Below are positions 28,163-37,635 of a stretch of 64,000 nt of DNA, in pieces; within the stretch, counting starts at the first letter, position 1; every line of letters begins with the position of its first letter. The notes below the pieces were generated by a model, which saw only the letters and a list, made by a program, of their open reading frames with translations, was not told where the DNA came from and did no database searches. A program made the translations under genes and the position numbers. The stretch comes from Microvirga sp. 3-52 (GTDB taxonomy: Bacteria > Pseudomonadota > Alphaproteobacteria > Rhizobiales > Beijerinckiaceae): the NCBI RefSeq assembly GCF_018383585.1, contig NZ_JAHAMK010000009.1, positions 1-64,000 on the forward strand, in the 5' to 3' direction.

Positions 28163-30892
28163 ATGGCAAACAAGATGCTAATCGATGCCTCACACCCGGA
28201 AGAAACCCGGGTCGTGGTGGTACGTGGACAGAAAGTCGAAGAATTCGACTTCGAATCCGCCAACCGTAAGCAGCTGCGCGGGAACATCTATCTCGCCAAG
28301 GTCACCCGGGTCGAACCGTCTCTCCAGGCGGCCTTCGTGGAATACGGTGGAAACCGCCACGGGTTCCTCGCGTTCAGCGAAATTCATCCCGATTATTATC
28401 AGATCCCCGTCGCCGATCGACAGGCTCTGCTCGAAGCCGAGGCGGAAGCCCAGCGCGAGGAGGAACACGAGGAAGAGCGCCGCAGCCGCGGCCGCCGGCG
28501 CCGTTCCTCGCAGCGGCGGACCGAGAACGACGAGACCGTGGTCTCGTCCGAAGCCGAGGCCGGCACCGAAGACGGTGCGGCGGCTCGCGAAGGCGATACT
28601 TCGGACACCCCCGAGAGCCTTGGCGAAGAGCGCGAGGCCTCGGCCTCTGACGCCTTCAGCGCGGTGACGGCTGAAGATGCGGCTCCCGGCGAGAACGCAG
28701 AAGAGGCTGCCGTCGAGGCCGTCGAAGCCTCCGCCCATGTCGACACGACACAGAGCGCCGAGTCTGCGCAGGGTTATGACGCTTCCGAGCCCCCGGAATC
28801 CCGCTCGCCCGAGGGCGATGCGGAAGCCGATGAGGAAGAGGACGACGAAGACGAAGACGATCACGACGTGGAAGAGCACGAGATCGTCGAGCAGCTTGGC
28901 GGCGACGATGCCATCGAGGATCTTCCCCAGCGCCGGCGCACGCCGCGCAAGCAGTACAAGATCCAGGAAGTCATCAAGCGTCGGCAGATCCTGCTGGTCC
29001 AGGTCGTCAAGGAAGAGCGCGGCAACAAGGGCGCGGCCCTGACCACCTATCTGTCGCTCGCCGGCCGCTATTCGGTGCTCATGCCCAATACGGGCCGGGG
29101 CGGCGGCATCTCCCGCAAGATCACCAACGCGGCCGACCGCAAGCGCCTGAAGGAAATCGCCCAGGAGCTGGAGGTGCCCGAGGGAATGGGCATCATCCTG
29201 CGCACGGCCGGCGCCTCGCGCACCAAGCCCGAGATCAAGCGCGACTACGAATACCTGATGCGCCTCTGGGAGAGCGTGCGCGAGCTGACCCTCAAGTCGG
29301 CGGCCCCGTCCCTGGTCTACGAGGAAGGCTCCCTCATCAAGCGCGCCATCCGCGACCTCTACAACAAGGACATCGACGACGTGATGGTGTCCGGCGACGA
29401 GGGGTATCGCGAGGCCAAGGACTTCATGCGGATGCTCATGCCGAGCCATTCGAAGCTGGTCCAGCCCTACCGCGATCCGCAGCCTCTCTTCGCGAAATTC
29501 GGCGTCGAGGCGCAGCTCGATGCCATGTTCTCGAACGTGGTGACCCTGAAATCGGGCGGCTACCTCGTCATCAACCCGACGGAAGCGCTCGTTTCCATCG
29601 ACGTGAACTCCGGCCGTTCGACCCGCGAGCACAACATCGAGGACACGGCGCTGCGCACCAACCTCGAAGCGGCCGAGGAAATCGCCCGCCAGCTCCGCCT
29701 GCGCGACCTCGCCGGCCTCGTGGTGATCGACTTCATCGACATGGAGGAGAAGCGGAACAACCGCGCCGTCGAGAAGAAGCTCAACGAGTGCCTGAAGAAC
29801 GATCGCGCCCGCATCCAGGTGGGCCGCATCTCGCCCTTCGGCCTGCTGGAGATGTCGCGCCAGCGTATCCGTACCGGCGTGCTGGAATCCTCCTCGATTC
29901 CCTGCCCGCACTGCGCCGGCACCGGCTTCGTGCGCTCGACCCCGTCGGTCGCCCTGCAGGTGCTGCGCTCGATCGAGGAAACCCTCATCAAGAATGCCAG
30001 TTACAACCTCATCGTCCGCACGCGGATGGAGGCGGCGTTCTACATCCTGAACCAGAAGCGCATCCACCTGCGCGAGCTGGAGACCCGCTTCGGCGTCGCG
30101 ATTTCCATCGTGGCCGACGACAGCCTCCACGGCACCACCACCTATGCCATCGAGCGGGGCGAGCCCGCCCTCAAGCTCGAGCACAAGTCGGCCGCGACCG
30201 GCATTCAGATCGACGCCATCGTGCCTGTCGACGAGCCCGACGAGGACATCGATGTCGAGGCTGAGGCCGAAGAGGAAGCCGCCGAGGAAGCTCAGGGCGG
30301 CGAAGAGCGCGGCGAGGAAGGCGAAGGGGAAGGCGGTGGACGCCGTCGTCGCCGTCGCCGCCGCCGTCGCGGTCGCGACCGGGAGGCTTTTGCGGCTGAC
30401 GGCGAGGCCGAGGACGGCGCCGAAGCCGGAGAAACCGAGGGCGAATCCGACGAGGGAGAGGCCGAGGTCGAGACCTCCGGCGATGAGGCCGCCCCCGTCA
30501 AGGCCGGCGAGTCGGACGAGGATTCCGGCGCTGGTCGCCGCCGCCGTCGCGGGCGACGCGGCGGTCGTGGACGCGGCCGTGACGAGACGGTTGAATTCGC
30601 CCAGGAGGAAGGCTTCGTGGCTCCCGACGAGGCTCAGGCCGCACCGGCTTCGGATGAACCCGCTCCGGTCGAGGCCGGCGCCGAAGCTGAAGCGGCTGAG
30701 TCCAGCCCTGCGGCCGAGAGAGAGCCGATCGTCACCCCGCCCCATCCCGTGGCCGAGGCACCCGTGCCGCCGCCCGCTCCCGTAGCTCCCGAGCCGGAGC
30801 CGGTCGCGGTCGTCCTCACCCCGCCTGATCCGGAGCGCCCGAAGCGCGCCGGCTGGTGGTCCAAGGCCAAGTCGGTCCTGAGCGGCTCGTAA
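28163..30892 (+). CDS. rne: Ribonuclease E (RNase E/G family)
   Basis: A 909-residue endoribonuclease and degradosome platform. The start MANKMLIDASHPEET is canonical. The S1 domain is split: its first part (about 33-85) ends in an acidic/basic low-complexity insert of about 180 residues, and it resumes at KYKIQEVIKR near residue 263. Catalytic acid residues lie in VSIDVNSG and VVIDFIDMEEKRNNR (near 522), and the Zn-link in CPHCAGTGF (near 579). From about 680 the tail is Glu-rich with Arg-rich islands (RRRRRRRRRRGRDR) and Pro/Ala, for RNA and partner binding. It processes rRNA and tRNA and degrades mRNA. The conserved C-terminal end is GWWSKAKSVLSG. Confidence 0.95.
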   Translation: MANKMLIDASHPEETRVVVVRGQKVEEFDFESANRKQLRGNIYLAKVTRVEPSLQAAFVEYGGNRHGFLAFSEIHPDYYQIPVADRQALLEAEAEAQREEEHEEERRSRGRRRRSSQRRTENDETVVSSEAEAGTEDGAAAREGDTSDTPESLGEEREASASDAFSAVTAEDAAPGENAEEAAVEAVEASAHVDTTQSAESAQGYDASEPPESRSPEGDAEADEEEDDEDEDDHDVEEHEIVEQLGGDDAIEDLPQRRRTPRKQYKIQEVIKRRQILLVQVVKEERGNKGAALTTYLSLAGRYSVLMPNTGRGGGISRKITNAADRKRLKEIAQELEVPEGMGIILRTAGASRTKPEIKRDYEYLMRLWESVRELTLKSAAPSLVYEEGSLIKRAIRDLYNKDIDDVMVSGDEGYREAKDFMRMLMPSHSKLVQPYRDPQPLFAKFGVEAQLDAMFSNVVTLKSGGYLVINPTEALVSIDVNSGRSTREHNIEDTALRTNLEAAEEIARQLRLRDLAGLVVIDFIDMEEKRNNRAVEKKLNECLKNDRARIQVGRISPFGLLEMSRQRIRTGVLESSSIPCPHCAGTGFVRSTPSVALQVLRSIEETLIKNASYNLIVRTRMEAAFYILNQKRIHLRELETRFGVAISIVADDSLHGTTTYAIERGEPALKLEHKSAATGIQIDAIVPVDEPDEDIDVEAEAEEEAAEEAQGGEERGEEGEGEGGGRRRRRRRRRRGRDREAFAADGEAEDGAEAGETEGESDEGEAEVETSGDEAAPVKAGESDEDSGAGRRRRRGRRGGRGRGRDETVEFAQEEGFVAPDEAQAAPASDEPAPVEAGAEAEAAESSPAAEREPIVTPPHPVAEAPVPPPAPVAPEPEPVAVVLTPPDPERPKRAGWWSKAKSVLSGS

Positions 30893-30914
30893 TCGAACAT
30901 CAGTTCAAAATGGG

Positions 30915-30946
30915 AATGGCCGGGCTCGTCCCGGCCATTTTGCTTT
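30915..30946 (+). terminator. Rho-independent terminator of rne, built from the dispersed palindrome
   Basis: AATGGCCGGG-CTCGT-CCCGGCCATT is a perfect 10-bp stem with a 5-nt loop, followed by TTGCTTT. It begins 22 bp after the rne stop. The stem is the same CCGGGC-TGTCCCGG-type palindrome as the other dispersed copies. Confidence 0.65.
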
Positions 30947-31084
30947 GGCGCCTACGCTGCTTGCCGGTACAAGCCGGTCGAGATCATCAAGATCGTCAGC
31001 AAGGTCACGCTGACCGCCGGCGACTTCCTGGTGATTTGAGCGCATCGCTGCAAAGCGGGATGCTGCAGCAGGGGTATTCTTTCA

Positions 31085-31176
31085 CCGTCATGGCGGGCCT
31101 TGTGCCGGCCATCCCACCTTTGCGAAGCGTCGTGCTTTTCAAATCGAGATCACCGGCACAGGGCCGGTGATGACGG
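31085..31176. repeat. Dispersed double-hairpin palindromic repeat
   Basis: Left arm: TCATGGCGGGCCTTGTGCCGGCCAT. Right arm: ATCACCGGCACAGGGCCGGTGATGA. The centre of about 40 bp contains GCGTCGTGCTTTTC, close to the centre of the 9632 copy (GCGTCGTGCCTTTC). It lies between rne and the convergent aminotransferase gene, immediately after the aminotransferase stop. Confidence 0.75.
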
Positions 31177-31183
31177 GTAAGGG

Positions 31184-32365
31184 TTATTTCAGCCACGCCC
31201 TCAGCCGCGCCACCGTCTCGCGGCAATCGTTTTCGGAGCCTGCGAAGGAAAACCGCAGGTAGTGCGAGCCCTCGATGCGATCGAAATCGAGGCCGGGCGT
31301 GGCGGCGACGCCCGCCTCCTCCAGCATGCGCTTGGAGAAACCTATGGAATCGTTCGTGAAGCGGGCGATGTCGGCATAGATGTAGAAGGCCCCGTCCACC
31401 GGGTGCATTTCCGTGATGCCGACCTTGGGCAGCTCTTCCAGGAGATAGGCCCGGTTGCGGGCATAGCCTGCCTTCACGGCTTCCAGTTCCTCGGCCGCAT
31501 CGAAGGCGGCGAGCGCCGCCACCTGCGACAGGTAGGGCGGCGAGATGTAGAGGTTCTGCGCCAGCCGCTCGATGGGCCGCACCAGACGATCCGGCACGAC
31601 GATCCAGCCGATGCGCCAGCCGGTCATGCAGTAATATTTCGAGAAGGAATTGATCACGACCGCATCGTCGTCGGAGGCGAGCGCCGTGGACGCGGCTTCA
31701 CCATAGGTCAGGCCATGATAGATCTCGTCGGACACGGACCACAGGCCCAGGCGGCGGCAGGTCTCGCCCAGTTCCGCCAGCGCCTTGCGGCCGATCATGG
31801 TCCCCGAAGGGTTCGCTGGGCTCATGGCGAGGATGCCGTGCAGGGGCTTTTCCGCATGGGCCTTCTCGATCGCCTGAGCGGTCATGATCCAGCCGTCGGC
31901 CTTGGCGAGCGGGATCGTGACCGGCCCGATGCCCAGCGCCTCCAGGATGTTGCGATAGGCCGGATAGCCCGGCGCAGTGATCGCCACCCGCTGGCCCGGG
32001 TCGAAGAGGCTCAGGAAAGCCAGCACGAACCCGGCCGAGGAGCCGGTCGTCACCACGACCCGCTCGGGCGCAATGGTCACGCCGTAAGCATCGCGGTAGT
32101 GCCGGGCTATCCGCTCCCGAAGGGCCGAGATGCCGAGCGCCTCGGTGTAGCCGATGCGGCCGAGATCGAGGGCGGCCTTGGCCGCCTCCCGGGCGGCGCG
32201 GGGCGCGGGCGCGGAAGGCTGGCCGACCTCCATGTGGATGACGCTGTCGCCGCGCCGCTCCTTGGCCGCAGCCGCGCTCAGCACGTCCATGGCCAGGAAG
32301 GAGGCGACGCGGTCCATGCGGCGCGCAATGAGGGGCGAATGGAGGTCGGCGGCTGTCTTGGTCAT
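31184..32365 (-). CDS. PLP-dependent aminotransferase, class I/II (fold type I)
   Basis: A 393-residue aspartate-aminotransferase-superfamily enzyme. Cofactor and substrate motifs: TTGSSAGFVLAFL, APGYPAYRN, SPANPSGT (the NPSGT Asn), DEIYHGLTY, the PLP lysine in NSFSKYYCMTGWRIGW, and the substrate-binding Arg in LRFSFAGS. The ATG at 32365 (MTKTAADLHSPL) is preferred; upstream codons are not family-like and run toward repeat DNA. The substrate is unassigned. Both its flanks carry copies of the dispersed repeat. Confidence 0.9.
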   Translation of the reverse strand: MTKTAADLHSPLIARRMDRVASFLAMDVLSAAAAKERRGDSVIHMEVGQPSAPAPRAAREAAKAALDLGRIGYTEALGISALRERIARHYRDAYGVTIAPERVVVTTGSSAGFVLAFLSLFDPGQRVAITAPGYPAYRNILEALGIGPVTIPLAKADGWIMTAQAIEKAHAEKPLHGILAMSPANPSGTMIGRKALAELGETCRRLGLWSVSDEIYHGLTYGEAASTALASDDDAVVINSFSKYYCMTGWRIGWIVVPDRLVRPIERLAQNLYISPPYLSQVAALAAFDAAEELEAVKAGYARNRAYLLEELPKVGITEMHPVDGAFYIYADIARFTNDSIGFSKRMLEEAGVAATPGLDFDRIEGSHYLRFSFAGSENDCRETVARLRAWLK

Positions 32366-32431
32366 GGAGAGGCTCGTAGCCGGTTGCAGAGGCGGTCTCA
32401 AGACAGTTCTTCCTGTCTTTGGAGGCATCTC

Positions 32432-32523
32432 CCGTCATGGCCGGGCTTGTCCCGGCCATCCCGATCGGAAGAGTGCGGCGTTCCACGCTGTCGGGATCAC
32501 CGGCACAGGGCCGGTGACGACGA
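32432..32523. repeat. Dispersed double-hairpin palindromic repeat
   Basis: Left hairpin ATGGCCGGG-CTTGT-CCCGGCCAT (32437-32459). Right hairpin ATCACCGGC...GCCGGTGA ends at about 32518. The inner complementary ends are CCCGATCGG and GTCGGGATC. This is the cleanest copy in the window and reads MAGLVPAIPI on the plus strand. It lies in the divergent aminotransferase/dsbA promoter region. Confidence 0.8.
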
Positions 32524-32667
32524 GGAAGTTCTAACGCCTCAAAACGAAGCCGTGATTTGACGCGGCACTCCTCAAGCCGCTAACTCACGATGGAACAATG
32601 GGTCTCAACTCCGCCTCGAACCATCGTTAGACGCTGGAGCGACAAAGACCTCCGCAAAGGACCGAAT

Positions 32668-33447
32668 ATGCGCTTTTCGCCTCTCAAAATCAGCCGGACC
32701 GCAGCTCTGCTCGGCGCCCTGGCCATCGCTCCAGCCGCGATGGCGCAGAGCACGGTCTTCAACGAGCAGCAGAAGCGGGCCATCGGCGAGATCGTGAAAG
32801 ATTATCTCGTGAAGAACCCGGAGGTTCTGACCGAGGTGATCGCCGAGCTCGAGAAGCGCCAAGCCGAGGCGCAGCAGGTCGCCCAGGCGGGCGCGGTGCA
32901 GGAAACGAAGCAATCGCTCCTGAATGCCTCCCATTCCTACGTGGTCGGCAACCCATCGGGCGACATCACCCTGGTGGAGTTCTTCGACTACAATTGCGGC
33001 TACTGCAAGAAGGCCCTTTCCGACGTCCAGACGCTCATGAAGAGCGACCCCAAGCTGCGCGTCGTCCTGAAGGATTTCCCTGTCCTCGGACCCGATTCCG
33101 TCGAGGCCAGCCGCGTGGCGCTGGCGGTCAAGAACCAGCTCCAGGGCCAGAAGCTCTTCGATTACCACGTCAAGGTCATGGACAGCCGCGGTCGGGTGAA
33201 CGGCGAGCGCGCCATGGCGGTCGCCAAGGATATGGGCGTCGACATGGCCCGCCTTCAGAAGGACGTCGAAAGTCCTGAGGTCCGCAATGCGCTCCAAGAG
33301 AACATGGCTCTCGGGGACAAGCTCAGCCTGACGGGAACGCCGGCCTTCATCGTCGGCGAGACAGTCATCCCCGGCGCCGTTGGCCTCGATCCCCTGAAGC
33401 AGCTTGTGAACAATGTCCGCCAGTGCGGCAAGGCGAGCTGCGGTTAA
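32668..33447 (+). CDS. Periplasmic DsbA-family thiol-disulfide oxidoreductase
   Basis: A 259-residue exported protein. The signal peptide MRFSPLKISRTAALLGALAI..AMAQ precedes a helical N-terminal segment (about 30-90) like ScsC/Com1-type proteins. A thioredoxin-fold domain follows, with the redox motif Cys-Gly-Tyr-Cys in FFDYNCGYCKKAL and a cis-proline loop in LTGTPAFIVGE. It forms or isomerises disulfides in the periplasm. The ATG at 32668 is chosen over an upstream open extension because the signal peptide begins there. It is the first gene of the dsbA-aroQ-accB-accC block. Confidence 0.9.
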   Translation: MRFSPLKISRTAALLGALAIAPAAMAQSTVFNEQQKRAIGEIVKDYLVKNPEVLTEVIAELEKRQAEAQQVAQAGAVQETKQSLLNASHSYVVGNPSGDITLVEFFDYNCGYCKKALSDVQTLMKSDPKLRVVLKDFPVLGPDSVEASRVALAVKNQLQGQKLFDYHVKVMDSRGRVNGERAMAVAKDMGVDMARLQKDVESPEVRNALQENMALGDKLSLTGTPAFIVGETVIPGAVGLDPLKQLVNNVRQCGKASCG

Positions 33448-33475
33448 GCTCCCGCACCCTCTGACCCGCTCATCG

Positions 33476-33590
33476 TCGTCACCGGCCTTGTGCCGGTGAT
33501 CCGGATCCGAAAAGCGCGGCGCTTCTCCTCATCGCGGCAACCGGGCCTGATCCGCGGATCGGGTCCGGGGACGACCATGACCGGGAAAAC
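33476..33590. repeat. Dispersed palindromic repeat, diverged right half
   Basis: The left arm is GTCACCGGCCTTGTGCCGGTGATCCGGATC, close to the other copies. The right half instead has ACCGGGCCTGATCCGCGGATCGGGTCCGGGGACGACCATGACC, a related but different palindrome containing CCGATCCGCGGATCGG-like symmetry. It lies between dsbA and aroQ. An open frame through it should not be taken as an aroQ extension. Confidence 0.6.
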
Positions 33591-33723
33591 ACGCCAATCA
33601 TGCAACGGAACCCAAGCCAAGCTTGGGAAAGCCTTGGTTTTCCCCTTCCCCCCTGCTCGCCTTTTGGCTAAGAGGGCGTTTCTGCTCCGCAAGGCGGAGC
33701 TTCAAGGAACGCTCCTTTTCACG

Positions 33724-34191
33724 ATGACCACCGTCTTCGTCCTCAACGGACCCAATCTCAACCTGCTCGGCAGCAGAGAGCCTCAAGTCTATGGCAGCAC
33801 GACCCTGCAGGACGTCGAGAAGCTCGTACGCGAAAAGGCCGAGAACCTTGGGGTAGCGATCACGTTCCGCCAGTCGAACCACGAGGGACAGCTGGTGGAC
33901 TGGATCCAGGAAGCAGGAGCCCAAGGAGCCGGCGTGGTCATCAATGCCGGCGCCTATACCCATACCTCGATCGCTCTGCGCGACGCCATTTCCGGCAGCG
34001 GCGCTCCGACGGTCGAGATCCACATTTCGAATGTTCATGCTCGCGAGGGCTTTCGCCATCGCTCGCTCATAGCGCCCGTCTCCGTCGGCGTGATCTGTGG
34101 TTTCGGGCCCATGAGCTATCTGCTCGGCCTGGAAGCGGTTCACCGGGTGATGGTCGAGCGAGCCCCTCAGGCGAAGCCCTCCCAGCACTAG
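33724..34191 (+). CDS. aroQ: 3-dehydroquinate dehydratase, type II
   Basis: A 155-residue type II dehydroquinase of the shikimate pathway, converting 3-dehydroquinate to 3-dehydroshikimate. Signature blocks: [18 protein letters not shown] with the catalytic Tyr, [30 protein letters not shown], and [15 protein letters not shown] with the catalytic His. The ATG at 33724 ([10 protein letters not shown]) is clear; the open upstream frame is repeat DNA. accB follows 26 bp downstream, the usual rhizobial arrangement. Confidence 0.95.
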   Translation: MTTVFVLNGPNLNLLGSREPQVYGSTTLQDVEKLVREKAENLGVAITFRQSNHEGQLVDWIQEAGAQGAGVVINAGAYTHTSIALRDAISGSGAPTVEIHISNVHAREGFRHRSLIAPVSVGVICGFGPMSYLLGLEAVHRVMVERAPQAKPSQH

Positions 34192-34217
34192 TTCCTCAAG
34201 AAGTAGAGGTAAGCCCC

Positions 34218-34694
34218 ATGGCCAAGGATAACCCTTTCGATCCCGATCTCGTCCGTGAGCTGGCGAATTTGATCGCCGACACGGATCTCAGCGAGATTGA
34301 AGTGGAGAAGGGCGACCTTCGCATCCGCGTCGCGCGCATGGTCACCGCCGCCGTCACCGTTCCGGTCGCGGCTCCCGCCGCGCTCGCCCCTGCCCCCGTC
34401 ATTGCACCGCCTCCGGCTGCCGCCCCGGGCGAGGCTGCCGCAAAGACCGGCGCGCCTCATCCCGGCGCCGTGCTCTCGCCCATGGTTGGCACCGCGTATC
34501 GCAAACCCTCCCCGGAGGCGAAATCCTTCGTCGAGGTCGGTTCCAAGGTACAGGTTGGCGACAAGGTTCTGCTCGTCGAGGCGATGAAGACCTTCAACGA
34601 GATCGTGGCGCCCCGCGCCGGCACCGTGACCGCCATCTTTGTCGAAGACGGAACTCCTGTTGAATACGGCGAACCCCTCCTCGTCATCGAGTAA
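34218..34694 (+). CDS. accB: Acetyl-CoA carboxylase biotin carboxyl carrier protein
   Basis: A 158-residue BCCP. The N-terminal region is followed by an Ala/Pro-rich flexible linker (about 48-80), then a biotinyl domain with the thumb and the biotinylation site Lys124 in [12 protein letters not shown] replaces none of the required residues. It carries carboxybiotin between AccC and the AccAD carboxyltransferase for malonyl-CoA synthesis. The ATG follows AGAGGTAAG. accC starts 8 bp after its stop. Confidence 0.96.
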   Translation: MAKDNPFDPDLVRELANLIADTDLSEIEVEKGDLRIRVARMVTAAVTVPVAAPAALAPAPVIAPPPAAAPGEAAAKTGAPHPGAVLSPMVGTAYRKPSPEAKSFVEVGSKVQVGDKVLLVEAMKTFNEIVAPRAGTVTAIFVEDGTPVEYGEPLLVIE

Positions 34695-34702
34695 GGCGCG
34701 AT

Positions 34703-36061
34703 ATGTTCGATAAGATCCTCATTGCCAATCGAGGCGAGATCGCCCTGCGCATCCTGCGCGCGGCGAAGGAGCTCGGCATCGCCACGGTCGCGGTGCATTC
34801 CACCGCCGATGCGGATGCCATGCATGTGCGCCTCGCCGACGAGAGCGTCTGCATCGGCCCGCCGGCCGCCCGCGACAGCTATCTCAACATCCCCGCCCTG
34901 ATCGCCGCCTGCGAGATCACCGGCGCGGACGCCATCCATCCCGGCTACGGCTTCCTGTCCGAAAACGCCCGTTTCGCGGAGGTGCTGGAGCATCACCGCA
35001 TCGCGTTCATCGGCCCGAAGGCGGAGCACATCCGCATCATGGGCGACAAGATCGAGGCCAAGCGCACCGCCAAGCGCCTCGGCATCCCCTGCGTGCCCGG
35101 ATCCGAGGGCGGCATCTCCGACGACGTCGAGGCCAAGAAGGTCGCAAGGGACATCGGCTATCCGGTGATCATCAAGGCGGCTGCCGGCGGCGGCGGACGC
35201 GGCATGAAGGTGGCGCGCAACGAGGACGACCTCGTTCACGCGCTGCAGACCGCCAAGACCGAGGCAAAGGCCGCCTTCGGCGACGATGCGGTCTATATCG
35301 AGAAATATCTCGAGAAGCCGCGCCACATCGAGATCCAGGTTCTCGGCGACGGCAAGGGCAACGCCATCCACCTCGGCGAGCGCGACTGCTCGCTCCAGCG
35401 CCGTCACCAGAAGGTGTGGGAGGAAGGCCCCTCGCCGGCCCTGAACGTCGAGATGCGCGAGCGCATCGGCGGAGTCGTGGCCAGGGCCATGCAGGACCTC
35501 CAATATGCGGGTGCCGGCACCATCGAGTTCCTCTACGAGGACGGCGAATTCTACTTCATCGAGATGAACACCCGCATCCAGGTGGAGCACCCCGTCACGG
35601 AAATGATCACCGGGATCGATCTCGTGAACGAGCAGATCCGGGTGGCGGCAGGCCATCCGCTGTCGGTGAAGCAGGAAGACGTCAGGATCGAGGGCCACGC
35701 CATCGAGTGCCGCGTGAATGCCGAGCATCCCTCGACCTTCCGCCCCTCACCGGGCACGATCAGCTACTTCCACCCCCCGGGCGGCCTCGGCGTGCGCGTG
35801 GATTCGGCAGCCTACCAGGGCTACCGCATCCCGCCGCATTACGACTCCCTCGTGGGCAAGCTCATCGTCCATGGCCGCACCCGCAACGAGTGCCTCATGC
35901 GCCTGCGCCGTGCCCTCGATGAGTTCGTGGTCGACGGCATCGACACCACCCTGCCGCTCTTCCGCACCCTCGTGCGCAACCCGGATATCCAGAACGGCCA
36001 GTACGACATCCACTGGCTCGAGAACTTTCTCAAGACAGGCGGGCTGGGCGAAAACGAATAG
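34703..36061 (+). CDS. accC: Acetyl-CoA carboxylase biotin carboxylase subunit
   Basis: A 452-residue ATP-grasp enzyme that carboxylates biotin on AccB. Visible blocks: [32 protein letters not shown], the glycine-rich ATP loop [26 protein letters not shown], and the catalytic region [18 protein letters not shown]. Length and boundaries match the family exactly. Co-transcribed with accB. A strong hairpin lies 50 bp downstream, ahead of an unrelated methyltransferase gene. Confidence 0.97.
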   Translation: MFDKILIANRGEIALRILRAAKELGIATVAVHSTADADAMHVRLADESVCIGPPAARDSYLNIPALIAACEITGADAIHPGYGFLSENARFAEVLEHHRIAFIGPKAEHIRIMGDKIEAKRTAKRLGIPCVPGSEGGISDDVEAKKVARDIGYPVIIKAAAGGGGRGMKVARNEDDLVHALQTAKTEAKAAFGDDAVYIEKYLEKPRHIEIQVLGDGKGNAIHLGERDCSLQRRHQKVWEEGPSPALNVEMRERIGGVVARAMQDLQYAGAGTIEFLYEDGEFYFIEMNTRIQVEHPVTEMITGIDLVNEQIRVAAGHPLSVKQEDVRIEGHAIECRVNAEHPSTFRPSPGTISYFHPPGGLGVRVDSAAYQGYRIPPHYDSLVGKLIVHGRTRNECLMRLRRALDEFVVDGIDTTLPLFRTLVRNPDIQNGQYDIHWLENFLKTGGLGENE

Positions 36062-36110
36062 GCTTGTTATACAATATCACATCTTCTATTCTGGTATTGT
36101 CGGAACAGAG

Positions 36111-36135
36111 GGCGTCGCTTCCTGAAAGCGACGCC
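36111..36135. promoter_or_regulatory. Perfect 10-bp hairpin between accC and the methyltransferase gene
   Basis: GGCGTCGCTT-CCTGA-AAGCGACGCC. It ends 10 bases before the methyltransferase ATG and just before AAAGA, its likely ribosome site. There is no U-run after it, so it may attenuate, protect an mRNA 3' end or influence translation rather than terminate transcription. Confidence 0.45.
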
Positions 36136-36145
36136 ATGAAAGACA

Positions 36146-36748
36146 ATGCCTCGCTTTCTTCATGTCGGCTGCGGCCATAAACGCCGGCACCAGACCGTCA
36201 GGGCTTTCGCAAATCCGGAATGGAAAGAGGCAACCCTTGATATCGACGAGGGCGTTAGTCCCGACATCGTGGACAAACTTCCCGAATTGTCCCAGGTCGA
36301 CCCCGACAGTTTCGATGCTGTTTATTCGGCGCACAACATCGAGCATCTTTACCCGCGCGAAGTATCATTGGCTTTGGAAACGATGCGTCGCGTTCTCAGG
36401 CAGGATGGCTTCATCATCCTGACCTGTCCGGATCTCCAGGCGGTCGGCGAGAGGCTGTCTTCGGGAGACATCGAGACACTGCTCTATAAGAGCAAGAGTG
36501 GCCCGGTCTCACCGATCGACATGCTGTACGGATTCAGGCCGGCCATGAAGCACGGCAACCTCTATATGGCTCACCATACGGGATTTACGCTGAAAATTCT
36601 CGGAGAGGCTTGCGTCCAAGCCGGGTTCGCCAAATTCTTTGGGCTTCGCCGTCCACAACGGTATGATCTGTGGGGTCTCGCAACAAGGGCTGAGAAGACC
36701 GACGAAGAGATCCGGGAACTCGGCAAAATCTACCTGAGGCCGAACTGA
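36146..36748 (+). CDS. Class I SAM-dependent methyltransferase-like protein
   Basis: A 200-residue protein. FLHVGCGHKRR near the N terminus is the SAM-binding glycine loop. TLDIDEGVSPDIVDKL gives the acidic residue after strand 2, SFDAVYSAHNIEHLYPREV is the typical post-motif block, and RQDGFIILTCPDLQ is strand 5. It resembles the SAM methyltransferases of glycan or rhamnan loci (predicted SAM-dependent methyltransferase, COG4627-like). The substrate is unknown. It sits in the conserved accC-aat interval where relatives usually have nothing, and its AT-richer codon use suggests acquisition. Confidence 0.78.
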   Translation: MPRFLHVGCGHKRRHQTVRAFANPEWKEATLDIDEGVSPDIVDKLPELSQVDPDSFDAVYSAHNIEHLYPREVSLALETMRRVLRQDGFIILTCPDLQAVGERLSSGDIETLLYKSKSGPVSPIDMLYGFRPAMKHGNLYMAHHTGFTLKILGEACVQAGFAKFFGLRRPQRYDLWGLATRAEKTDEEIRELGKIYLRPN

Positions 36749-36809
36749 CTTCGCATATCAGCTATCCTATTTTATGAAGGATAGCCCGAATGATCGGATA
36801 CGTGTGTGA

Positions 36810-37481
36810 ATGACCCGGTCCCCCGACCACGCCATCGAGATTACCCCCGACATTCTGCTGAAAGCCTATGCGGCCGGCATTTTTCCCATGGCGGAAGATG
36901 CGGATGACCCCTCGCTCTTCTGGGTCGAGCCACGTGAGCGGGGGATCATTCCTATCGACAATTTTCACATCTCGAAGCGCCTGGCCCGTACGGTCCGCTC
37001 GGACCAGTTCGAGATCCGTATCGACGAGGATTTCGACGGAGTAGTCGCCGGCTGCGCCGCGCCCGGTGCGGACAGGGAGAAGACCTGGATCAGCCGGCGC
37101 ATCCGGGAACTCTACGGCGAACTCTTCGATGCCGGTTACTGCCACACGGTCGAGGTCTATCGGGACAACCGCCTCGTCGGAGGCCTCTACGGAGTGCGCC
37201 TCAACGGGGCTTTCTTCGGCGAGAGCATGTTCCACACCGAACGGGATGCTTCCAAGGTCGCCCTCGTTCACCTGGTGGCCCGGCTGCGTCGGGGCGGGTT
37301 CTCGCTTCTGGACACCCAGTTCGTGACCTCGCATCTGGCACAGTTCGGCGCCATTGAGGTGCCGAGGCGGGCCTACAAGCAGATGCTGCGCAACGCCATG
37401 GAGCATGCCGCCAATTGGAACTCCTGGCCGAAGGGCAAGAACGTCAGCGGCGAGGAAGCTCTCGCGGCGATTGCGCTCTGA
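36810..37481 (+). CDS. aat: Leucyl/phenylalanyl-tRNA-protein transferase
   Basis: A 223-residue L/F-transferase of the N-end rule pathway. It adds Leu or Phe from aminoacyl-tRNA to N-terminal Arg or Lys of proteins, marking them for ClpAP. Signature blocks: [78 protein letters not shown], and [19 protein letters not shown]. The gene belongs to the conserved accBC-aat neighbourhood. Confidence 0.95.
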   Translation: MTRSPDHAIEITPDILLKAYAAGIFPMAEDADDPSLFWVEPRERGIIPIDNFHISKRLARTVRSDQFEIRIDEDFDGVVAGCAAPGADREKTWISRRIRELYGELFDAGYCHTVEVYRDNRLVGGLYGVRLNGAFFGESMFHTERDASKVALVHLVARLRRGGFSLLDTQFVTSHLAQFGAIEVPRRAYKQMLRNAMEHAANWNSWPKGKNVSGEEALAAIAL

Positions 37482-37635
37482 CCTGGCGCCCGTACGGAAC
37501 CGGAGGTCCGCGTCAGCCGCCCGAAGGGCCGCGCCATTGAAATACGGGCCCGATTTTTTCTCATCGAACGCAGCGCTGTTCAAAGGACTGAGTACCGGAA
37601 CGGATCGAAAGGCCGGGGCCGTTTGGGCGGATGCT

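Noticed and set aside
28190-30745. 851-codon minus-strand frame opposite rne
   Set aside because: Shadow of the low-complexity rne coding sequence; composition and repeats follow from the sense strand.
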